Source: Clostridia bacterium
Lineage (GTDB): Bacteria > Bacillota_A > Clostridia > Christensenellales > CAG-138
Reading direction: 5' to 3'
NCBI GenBank assembly: GCA_017553815.1
Contig: JAFZJT010000249.1
Span: forward strand, 1-34,921
Length of the DNA stretch: 34,921 nucleotides
Below, piece by piece: positions 14,937-21,267 of this stretch (position 1 is its first letter; each line of letters begins with the position of its first letter). A program made the translations under genes and the position numbers. A model generated the notes under the pieces. The model made no database searches and was not told the DNA's origin. It saw only the letters and a program-made list of their open reading frames with translations.

Positions 14937-14965
14937 ATTATAACACAATTCGCCGCGCAGAACAA
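14937..14965 (-). promoter_or_regulatory. Promoter of the vsr-HNH-methyltransferase remnant
   Basis: On the minus strand the -35 is TTGTTC (14965-14960) and the -10 is TATAAT (14942-14937), with a 17-nt spacer. Transcription should begin near 14930, which places the real vsr start at 14914 or 14899. Confidence 0.72.
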
Positions 14966-14991
14966 TACAAACCCAAGTAATAATTATCCTG

Positions 14992-15032
14992 AAAAAGCCG
15001 ATGAAGATCGGTAAAACGACTTCATCGGCTTT
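14992..15032 (-). terminator. Terminator of the ABC transporter gene
   Basis: A perfect 13-bp stem, AAAGCCGATGAAG (14994-15006) with CTTCATCGGCTTT (15020-15032), is followed on the minus strand by TTTTTC. It lies 20 bases after the ABC transporter stop. Confidence 0.9.
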
Positions 15033-15051
15033 AGCTTGCTATTGCATATTT

Positions 15052-16929
15052 TTACTCGTGATTGATATAGTCGGTATCCTCGGTCTCGGTCGGAATAAAC
15101 TCCTCCCTGCCCACGAGCGCCTTGCTGAACTGCGTTTCGTAGAGCTCGGTATAGGTGCCGCCGCGCTTGACTAGGTCCGCATGTACGCCGCGCTCGACTA
15201 TCTCGCCGTCCTTGACTACCAGGATCTCATCCGCCGCGAGTATGGTGGAGAGCCTGTGAGCGATGAGGATGCTGGTTCGCTCCTTGATTATCGGGTCGAT
15301 CGCGTCCTGGATCTTCTGCTCCGAGATGGAGTCGAGCGCGCTGGTCGCCTCGTCGAAAATGAGCAGAGCGGGGTTCTTTAGAAGCACTCGCGCGATCGAT
15401 ATGCGCTGCTTTTCGCCGCCCGAGAGCTTGAGGCCGCGGTTGCCGACTATCGCGCCGAGGCCGAGCTCCTGCTTTTCGATGAAGTCGTAGATATTCGCCT
15501 TTTTGCAGGCTTCGATAAGCTCGTCGTCGGTCGCATCGGGCTTTGCGTAAAGCAAATTATCCCTTATCGTGCCGTTGAAAAGATAGGTTTCCTGGCTGAC
15601 TATGCCGATATTCGAGCGCAGATGCTCAAGATCCTGCTCGCGCACGTCCACGCCGTCGAAGATAACGCTGCCGCCCTGCACGTCGTACAGTCGCGGGATA
15701 AGGTTTATCATCGTGCTTTTGCCGCTGCCGGAGGGCCCGACTATCGCAACGCTCCTGCCGCTTTCGAGCGTGAAGCTGATATTTTTAAGGATCTGCCGCT
15801 CACTGTCGTACGAAAAATCGACGTTTTTAAACTCCACGCTGCCCGTATTCTTCGCGGGGATAACGGGGTTTTCGGGCTGTTCTATCTCGATGGGCATGTC
15901 GTAATACTCAAATATCCTCGTGAACAGCGCCATCGAGCGGATCCATTCGACCTGGATATTCAGAAGCGAGTTCACGGGGCCGTACATCCTTCCGAGCAGC
16001 GCCACGAGCACCGAGATATCGCCGACGGTGAGCTTTGAATCGTATTTCATCATCATTATGCCGCCCACGAGGTACAGAAGCATCGGGCCGATGCTTGAAA
16101 ACGTGGTGATAACGACCATGAACCAGCGGCCCGCCATGCTCTCCTTGAGGTTCAATCGGATCATCCTGCCGTTTACCTTCTCATAGCGCGCGTATTCCTG
16201 CTCCTCCTTGCCGAAGAGCTTGACGAGGAGCTGTCCGCTGACCGAGAGAGTTTCGTTCAAAATGCCGTTCATCTCGTCGCTGCATTCCTGCGATTCCTGC
16301 GTCAGCTTCCATCTGGTTTTGCCCGCCATGCGCGTTGGGATGACAAAGAGCGGGATCACGAGCATGCCGACTATCGCAAGGATCGGGTTCTGGCGAAACA
16401 TTATGATTATCGCCGCAACGAGCGTTATCGTGTTTGAAAGAATGGATGTGAAGGTGTTTGTCACCACGCGCTCCACGCCCGAGATATCGCTCGTCATCCT
16501 CGTTATGATATCGCCCTGATTGCTCGAGGTGAAGAAGCGCTGGCTCATCTTCTGAAGATGGCGATACATCTTATTACGCATATCGTAGGAGATATGCTGC
16601 GCTATCCAGTTGTTCAGATAGCTTTCGCCCACTTTTATCAGGTTCGAGCCGAGTGTAACGCCGAGCGAAACAAGTATCAAGGTTATCAGAAGCTTCATAT
16701 TGCGCCCGATAAGACCGTCGTCGATTATCTTACCTGTCAGGACGGAGGGCAACAGCCCGAGCACCGATGAAACGACGATCAAAACCAGCACCAACGCCAT
16801 CTGCTTCCAGTACGGCTTCAAATATGATAGAATCCTTTTTATAAGCGGCCATGTGACCTTGGGGCGGTTCTTCTTTTCCTCCTCGGTCAGAAAGCCGCCG
16901 CCTCTGCCGAATCCTCCGGGACCTCTCAT
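15052..16929 (-). CDS. ABC transporter, fused permease and ATPase (exporter type)
   Basis: This 625-residue half-transporter has an ABC exporter membrane domain (about residues 30-340; strong helices near 43-63, 80-98, 160-200 and 270-295) followed by the ATPase. Walker A is VGPSGSGKST (397-406), the Q-loop is VSQET, the signature is LSGGEKQR (502-509), Walker B with the catalytic Glu is ALLIFDEATSALD (521-533), and the switch His is IAHRLS. The N-terminus is Gly/Arg-rich (RGPGGFGRGGG), a feature often seen in one partner of heterodimeric multidrug/lipid exporters, but no partner gene is adjacent, so it may homodimerise. Substrate unknown. The ATG follows AAGGAAATC; a terminator follows the stop. 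msrA lies 99 bases upstream on the same strand. Confidence 0.93.
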   Translation of the reverse strand: MRGPGGFGRGGGFLTEEEKKNRPKVTWPLIKRILSYLKPYWKQMALVLVLIVVSSVLGLLPSVLTGKIIDDGLIGRNMKLLITLILVSLGVTLGSNLIKVGESYLNNWIAQHISYDMRNKMYRHLQKMSQRFFTSSNQGDIITRMTSDISGVERVVTNTFTSILSNTITLVAAIIIMFRQNPILAIVGMLVIPLFVIPTRMAGKTRWKLTQESQECSDEMNGILNETLSVSGQLLVKLFGKEEQEYARYEKVNGRMIRLNLKESMAGRWFMVVITTFSSIGPMLLYLVGGIMMMKYDSKLTVGDISVLVALLGRMYGPVNSLLNIQVEWIRSMALFTRIFEYYDMPIEIEQPENPVIPAKNTGSVEFKNVDFSYDSERQILKNISFTLESGRSVAIVGPSGSGKSTMINLIPRLYDVQGGSVIFDGVDVREQDLEHLRSNIGIVSQETYLFNGTIRDNLLYAKPDATDDELIEACKKANIYDFIEKQELGLGAIVGNRGLKLSGGEKQRISIARVLLKNPALLIFDEATSALDSISEQKIQDAIDPIIKERTSILIAHRLSTILAADEILVVKDGEIVERGVHADLVKRGGTYTELYETQFSKALVGREEFIPTETEDTDYINHE

Positions 16930-16969
16930 GCTTTGATTTCCTTTCAGTTAATAGTGAATAGTTGAGGAT

Positions 16970-16988
16970 GAAATCCCGAGGGGATTTC
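16970..16988. repeat. Small hairpin between msrA and the ABC transporter
   Basis: GAAATCCC (16970-16977) and GGGATTTC (16981-16988) form an 8-bp stem with a 3-nt loop. It is followed on the plus side by a second small inverted repeat, CGGAT/ATCCG (about 16991-17003). No T-tract follows on the minus strand, so read-through from msrA is possible. Confidence 0.5.
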
Positions 16989-17028
16989 TTCGGATTTTAT
17001 CCGATTTAGATCCTATTCTCTCGCGTTT

Positions 17029-17523
17029 TTATCTTATCTCAAGCTCGAACATCGCCTTGGGGATATGGCAATAGCCCGAGGGGTTCTTCTCAAGATATTT
17101 TTGATGGTATTCCTCGGCGGTGCAAAAATCGGAAAGGGGAAGCACCTCCACCGCGAGCGGCGCGCCGATGCGGATGCGCTCAAGCTCGCAATAGCGCTTG
17201 ATGCGCGGCTCGAGAGTGGGGGCGGTGTAATAGATGCCGGTTCGGTACTGTATCCCCTCGTCGCCGCCCTGCTTATTGACCGAGAGCGGGTCTATCACCA
17301 TGAAATAATAGCCGAGCAGCTTTTCGATGGATATTTTCTCGTCGTCAAAGTCGATCTTAACGGTCTCCGCATGCCCGCTCGAGGCGCAGACCTGCTCGTA
17401 GCTGACCTCGTTTGAACCGCCGTTTGCATAGCCCGCTTCGGTTTTGATAACGCCCGCAAACTGATCGAAGAAGCGCTGAACGCCCCAGAAGCAACCGCCC
17501 GCAAAATAGATGGTTTTCTGCAT
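17029..17523 (-). CDS. msrA: Peptide methionine sulfoxide reductase A
   Basis: MsrA reduces the S-form of methionine sulfoxide in proteins back to methionine, taking electrons from thioredoxin. The 164-residue protein has the catalytic GGCFWG motif with Cys11, the ETVKIDFD strand, and a C-terminal GYCHI with Cys152 that could resolve the disulfide. It has no signal peptide, so it acts in the cytoplasm. No fused MsrB domain is present. The ATG is preceded by GGAGTGAAAG, and a good promoter lies at 17590-17618. It is divergent from the exported-thioredoxin gene group beginning at 17800, an association worth noting because both concern thiol redox repair. Confidence 0.96.
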   Translation of the reverse strand: MQKTIYFAGGCFWGVQRFFDQFAGVIKTEAGYANGGSNEVSYEQVCASSGHAETVKIDFDDEKISIEKLLGYYFMVIDPLSVNKQGGDEGIQYRTGIYYTAPTLEPRIKRYCELERIRIGAPLAVEVLPLSDFCTAEEYHQKYLEKNPSGYCHIPKAMFELEIR

Positions 17524-17589
17524 ATTCTTTCACTCCGTCTTTACGAAAATTTTGGACTCACAATGGCAAACGCCCGTCCCGCACCTTTG

Positions 17590-17618
17590 ATTTTAGCACA
17601 AATATATTCATAATGCAA
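17590..17618 (-). promoter_or_regulatory. Promoter of msrA
   Basis: On the minus strand the -35 is TTGCAT (17618-17613) and the -10 is TAAAAT (17595-17590), with a 17-nt spacer and a leader of about 60 bases. Confidence 0.75.
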
Positions 17619-17679
17619 TCACTTAAAAAAAGATGCTCAAAAGACACAAAATGTTTATCGAAAAAATGAGCTTTTCCGC

Positions 17680-17708
17680 TTGCGTTAGCCGGGGGGATCT
17701 GATATAAT
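17680..17708 (+). promoter_or_regulatory. Promoter of the envelope thiol-redox gene group
   Basis: The -35 is TTGCGT (17680-17685) and the -10 is TATAAT (17703-17708), with a 17-nt spacer. The leader to ATG 17800 is about 85 bases; I see no clear riboswitch in it. Confidence 0.78.
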
Positions 17709-17799
17709 GATAAGCGGATGAGAATGGGCGTTTTGGGGGCTCTCCCAAGGTTCTTTAAGCGCTTTCCTCCAATAGAAAATTGCCGAAAGGAAAACAGCC

Positions 17800-18984
17800 A
17801 TGAAAAAATTCATCTCCCTCATGCTTGCAGCTATTCTCGCAGTAAGCGCCTTCTCCTTCGCTTCCGCGAAGACTGTTCCCGAAGACACCCGCGCCGGCTT
17901 TGGCATGAGCATCATGGGCTTCAGCACCACCGACCTCGAGGGCAACCCCGCGGACAGCTCCCTTCTCGACAACGCAGAGATTCATTTCATCAACTACTGG
18001 GCAACCTGGTGCGGCCCCTGCGTAAACGAAATGCCGCACATCAACCAGCTCTATCAGTATACCCTCGATAATCCCGACTACGGCGTACAGGTGCTCGGCG
18101 TTATCTCCGAGAGCAACGGCTGCACCCCCCAAACCGCGCTCGCATTCCTCAAGCAGCGCGGCTACGATTGGCTCAACATGCGCAAGGACAATGTGCTCGG
18201 CGCAGTGTTCAACACCTGCCCCTATGTTCCCCAGACGCTTATCGTGACCCGTGAGGGACGCGTTCTCGACCATATCGTCGGCTCCTTCCCGAGCTATGCG
18301 ATGCTCAAGGAATACGTTGATATGTGGCTCGACGCCTACCATAACCATATGGACGAGACCTGCACCGTTACCTTCAAGAACCTTGCCAACGACGAGGTCC
18401 TTGCGACCATCGAGGTTCCCTTCGGCGGCGTTATCGAAATGCCCGAAGCGCCCGCTATCGAGGGCTACACCTTCAACGGCTGGCAGATCGATCCCGAGAG
18501 CAATACCTACGATCTTGACGAGAATATCCTCGCAACCTATTACGACCCCTACTATCTGCTCGCTATGGGCGACTGCACCATCTACGGCACCTACAACGTT
18601 CAGAGGTTCCTCGTTCGCTTCTACGACAGCATCACCAACAACCTCATCGGTCAGTCCATGGTCGATTACGGTCAGGCAGCGACCGCGCCCAATCCCCCCG
18701 AGCATGAGGGCTACGTTTTCATCGGCTGGGATCAGGATTTCAGCTTCGTTACCGGCAACATGAACGTATACACCGTTTATCAGCAGGGCACCAGCCCCTT
18801 CGTTCCCGGCGATATGGACGGTAACGGCATGGTTTCCACCGCGGACGCGATCACCATCCTGCACATGGCCATGGGCCTTCAGGAGATCACCGACGCTAAC
18901 CTTCCCGTTGCGGATATGAGCGGCAACGGCTCCGTCGGCATGGAAGACGCGATCATGGCTCTGCGCACCGCGCTCGGTCTGTAA
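17800..18984 (+). CDS. Secreted TlpA-like thioredoxin with two InlB-type repeats and a C-terminal dockerin
   Basis: Residues 1-23 are a signal peptide (MKKFISLMLAAILAVSAF, cleaved near ASA-K). Residues about 35-180 are a TlpA/ResA-like thioredoxin fold with the active site WCGPC (70-74) and the cis-Pro segment TCPYVPQTLIV (139-149). Two Listeria-Bacteroides (InlB B-type) repeats follow (about 188-265 and 270-328; EGYTFNGW and EGYVFIGW). Residues 336-394 are a type I dockerin-like pair of calcium loops, DMDGNGMVSTAD (338-349) and DMSGNGSVGMED (372-383), each followed by a helix. The enzyme should act outside the membrane as a thiol-disulfide reductase, and the dockerin could tether it to a cohesin protein. 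ATG after AAAGGAAAA. It heads a group with a second TlpA protein, a CXXC protein and a membrane Fe-S protein. Confidence 0.92.
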   Translation: MKKFISLMLAAILAVSAFSFASAKTVPEDTRAGFGMSIMGFSTTDLEGNPADSSLLDNAEIHFINYWATWCGPCVNEMPHINQLYQYTLDNPDYGVQVLGVISESNGCTPQTALAFLKQRGYDWLNMRKDNVLGAVFNTCPYVPQTLIVTREGRVLDHIVGSFPSYAMLKEYVDMWLDAYHNHMDETCTVTFKNLANDEVLATIEVPFGGVIEMPEAPAIEGYTFNGWQIDPESNTYDLDENILATYYDPYYLLAMGDCTIYGTYNVQRFLVRFYDSITNNLIGQSMVDYGQAATAPNPPEHEGYVFIGWDQDFSFVTGNMNVYTVYQQGTSPFVPGDMDGNGMVSTADAITILHMAMGLQEITDANLPVADMSGNGSVGMEDAIMALRTALGL

Positions 18985-19044
18985 TCAATTTCAATAACCC
19001 TTTTCAACATATAAAACTTTTGTATCAATTCGAAAGGACGAACT

Positions 19045-19965
19045 ATGCTTCTCAAGAAAACCATCGGCATTACGCTCTGCATACTGCTTGCGTTCACGCT
19101 GATCTTAACGGGCTGTGCGCACCCCTGGAGGATCGCGCTCAACCCCAATCCGACCACCGCGGATCCCGGGCTCGTCACAGGCAAGCCTGCGGATACCGAT
19201 GAACCCGCGACCGATGCACCGACGGACGAGCCGACCGAAGAGCCCACGGAGCAACCCTCCGAGGAACCCAACGACGAGCCGACCGAGCAGCCCACGGATG
19301 AGCCCGAGGAGACTGTCGCACCCGAGACCGAGCAGCCCACCGGCAGCGAGCCTCCCGAGACCGGCAGCACGACCAACCCTCCCGCGAACACCACCGCGCC
19401 CTCGGTAACGAACACTCCCACCGCGGCAACGCCCACTCTGGCAAACACTCCGACCCCTGCGCCGAATCCGACGCCGACCCCCAAGCCCACGCCGACGCCC
19501 ACGCCCGTGCCGACTCCGACGCCCGCGCCCACGCCTTCGCCGGATATCCCGAACTTCTCCTCGAAGGCGATAAACGGCAGTCAGGCGACGTATGACAACA
19601 GCTTCCTCTACGCAAACAGGCTGACTATGGTCAACGTGTGGTCCACGACCTGCGGCCCCTGCATCGCGGAGATGCCGCATTTCCCGTCGCTTGAGGCGCG
19701 CTACGGCTCGAGGGGCTTCAAGATCCTGAGCGTGCTCGGCGATTCCGAGACCCCCGGCGCGATCCCCACCGCGCTTAGCATCATCAGCGGAATGAACTTC
19801 AATATCCCCGTTATCAGAAACAATGCTTCCGTTGCGGCGGCATTCCCCGCTGCGGCGTATCCGATGACCTATTTTATCGACTCCTACGGACGCATCCTGC
19901 AGAGAGTACCCGCCGCAAACTCTTTTGAAGGCTGGTGCCAGATCATTGACGGTCTGCTCCCCTGA
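19045..19965 (+). CDS. TlpA-like thioredoxin lipoprotein with long Pro/Thr/Glu-rich linker
   Basis: The signal peptide ends in the lipobox LTGC with Cys24, so the protein is lipid-anchored on the outer face of the membrane. Residues about 35-165 are a low-complexity linker, first Glu-Pro-Thr-rich (DEPTEEPTEQPSEEP) and then Pro-Thr-rich (PTPTPKPTPTPTP). It holds the C-terminal thioredoxin fold well away from the membrane. The active site is TTCGPC (Cys203 and Cys206), with a cis-Pro region AAAYPMTYFID and VVRN/GDSET-type strands. It lacks the InlB repeats and dockerin of the preceding gene. ATG after AAAGGA; 60 bases after the preceding gene and 15 before the CXXC gene. It is likely a thiol-disulfide reductase; its substrate is unknown. 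Confidence 0.93.
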   Translation: MLLKKTIGITLCILLAFTLILTGCAHPWRIALNPNPTTADPGLVTGKPADTDEPATDAPTDEPTEEPTEQPSEEPNDEPTEQPTDEPEETVAPETEQPTGSEPPETGSTTNPPANTTAPSVTNTPTAATPTLANTPTPAPNPTPTPKPTPTPTPVPTPTPAPTPSPDIPNFSSKAINGSQATYDNSFLYANRLTMVNVWSTTCGPCIAEMPHFPSLEARYGSRGFKILSVLGDSETPGAIPTALSIISGMNFNIPVIRNNASVAAAFPAAAYPMTYFIDSYGRILQRVPAANSFEGWCQIIDGLLP

Positions 19966-19980
19966 CGGAAAGGATTAACT

Positions 19981-20172
19981 ATGGCAAATATGAAAGAAAC
20001 TGTTGTTAAGAAGGATTGTCCGCTCGATCGCGGTGCGCTTAGGTATATCGTTCCCGCCGTCATAATGGCGATCGGCGCAGGCTTCCTTATCTACGGCATC
20101 TTTGACGGCGAGATAAACGCCGTGTTCTCAAAGGCTATCGCGCTCTGCCGCGAATGTGTGGGGATAGGCTGA
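19981..20172 (+). CDS. CD1871A-type small membrane protein with CXXC motif
   Basis: This 63-residue protein has one membrane helix (about residues 22-41, IVPAVIMAIGAGFLIYGI) and a C-terminal tail with CRECVGIG (Cys56 and Cys59). A further Cys13 lies before the helix. The charge pattern (VVKKD...R before the helix) predicts N-in, C-out, which puts the CXXC pair on the outer face near the exported thioredoxins. The size, the helix plus C-terminal CxxC and the neighbourhood match the family I know as CD1871A-type CXXC proteins of Clostridia, whose role is not established. ATG after AAAGGA. Its TGA stop overlaps the next gene's ATG by one base (TGATG), so the two are translationally coupled. A relay of electrons or thiol exchange is inference. 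Confidence 0.82.
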   Translation: MANMKETVVKKDCPLDRGALRYIVPAVIMAIGAGFLIYGIFDGEINAVFSKAIALCRECVGIG

Positions 20173-21203
20173 TGGAAGTAAAAGCAAACAGCAAACCCAG
20201 GAAGACCATCATGCAGATTCGCAAGGCGGTTGAACGCAGAAGGTTCGCGATTCAGGCGGCGTTCAGCATTCTTACGAACAGCTACATCATCGGCTTCATC
20301 AAGGGAACCATCTATCAGGGCAAGCTAAAGCAGATCTGCGTTCCCGGAATGAACTGCTACTCCTGCCCCGGCGCGCTGGGCTCATGTCCCATCGGTGCTC
20401 TTCAGGCGGTGTTCAATCAGGGCAACTATGAAAAGGGCTGGTTCGACACAAAGTCCGGAACCTTTATCGCGCCTCCGCTCTATTACTTCGCGTTCTATGT
20501 GGTCGGCTTTCTTATGCTGATAGGCGCACTCTGCGGAAGGCTTGTATGCGGTTTCCTCTGCCCCTTCGGACTTATTCAGGATCTCATCTATAAGATATTC
20601 CCGAAGAAGCTGCAAAAGCTGAGGCTGAAAACGCGCACCTTCCCGGGCGACAAGCCGCTCAGGTACCTCAAGTACGTGTTCCTCGTGGTGTTCGTTATCA
20701 TCCTTCCCCTTTTCTACGAGGCAAACCCGTTCTTCTGCAAGTACATCTGCCCCTCCGGAATGCTTATCGGCGGCATACCGCTTATGACCTTCGGTTCCCT
20801 CTTCGGAAATCTCGGTCAGGGCACCGGCACGGGCATAACGAGCTGGGCCGAGGCGGGGCATCTTACGATCCTAAAGCTCTCGATCATGACCGTTCTGCTC
20901 GTTGCCTCCATCTTCATCTATCGCCCGTTCTGCAAATACGTTTGCCCGCTCGGCGCGATATACTCGTTCTTCAACCGCATCTCGCTGTATCGCTACAGCG
21001 TGGATGAAGCAAAATGCACCAACTGCGGCGCGTGCCGTCACGCCTGCCGCATGGGTGTGGACATCACCAAGACCCCGAACAGCCTCGAGTGCATCCGCTG
21101 CGGCGATTGCAAGGCGGCATGCCCGCATCAGGCGATCTGCGCGGGCTTCGGAAAGAAAAAGACAACAAGCGCCGCCGACACGAGCGCGGATAAGGTTGCA
21201 TAA
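20172..21203 (+). CDS. NapH-like membrane 4Fe-4S protein
   Basis: This 343-residue protein has several membrane helices (about 27-45, 103-123, 168-183, 196-212 and 233-251). Cys-Pro motifs of the NapH/RnfC-like membrane ferredoxin type are present: CYSCPGALGSCP (62-73), CGFLCP (126-131), CKYICP (189-194) and CKYVCP (254-259). Two [4Fe-4S] ferredoxin motifs follow, CTNCGACRHAC (282-292) and CIRCGDCKAAC (307-317) with CPH. Such proteins move electrons between the cytoplasm or quinone pool and the envelope. The coupled start at ATG 20172 is preferred over an in-frame ATG at 20154. Together with the CXXC protein and the exported TlpA proteins, it could drive reduction outside the membrane. It is not a standard CcdA/DsbD, which would be the usual electron source. 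Confidence 0.9.
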   Translation: MEVKANSKPRKTIMQIRKAVERRRFAIQAAFSILTNSYIIGFIKGTIYQGKLKQICVPGMNCYSCPGALGSCPIGALQAVFNQGNYEKGWFDTKSGTFIAPPLYYFAFYVVGFLMLIGALCGRLVCGFLCPFGLIQDLIYKIFPKKLQKLRLKTRTFPGDKPLRYLKYVFLVVFVIILPLFYEANPFFCKYICPSGMLIGGIPLMTFGSLFGNLGQGTGTGITSWAEAGHLTILKLSIMTVLLVASIFIYRPFCKYVCPLGAIYSFFNRISLYRYSVDEAKCTNCGACRHACRMGVDITKTPNSLECIRCGDCKAACPHQAICAGFGKKKTTSAADTSADKVA

Positions 21204-21224
21204 ATCCGATGCTTGTGTTATAAT
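21196..21224 (+). promoter_or_regulatory. Promoter of the large surface-protein gene
   Basis: The -35 is TTGCAT (21196-21201) and the -10 is TATAAT (21219-21224), with a 17-nt spacer. The -35 overlaps the end of the Fe-S protein gene. AAGGAG at 21251-21256 is the ribosome binding site of the next gene. Confidence 0.82.
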
Positions 21225-21267
21225 GGCACTTGCATATCTTAAATCTAAGCAAGGAGTAACCAAAACC

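Noticed and set aside
13210..14944. ATTATAAC at 13210-13217 and 14937-14944 as target-site duplication of the RM island
   Set aside because: The right copy is the -10 box of a promoter and the left one is AT-rich sequence of similar kind; eight bases of this composition can recur by chance and no terminal inverted repeats are seen.
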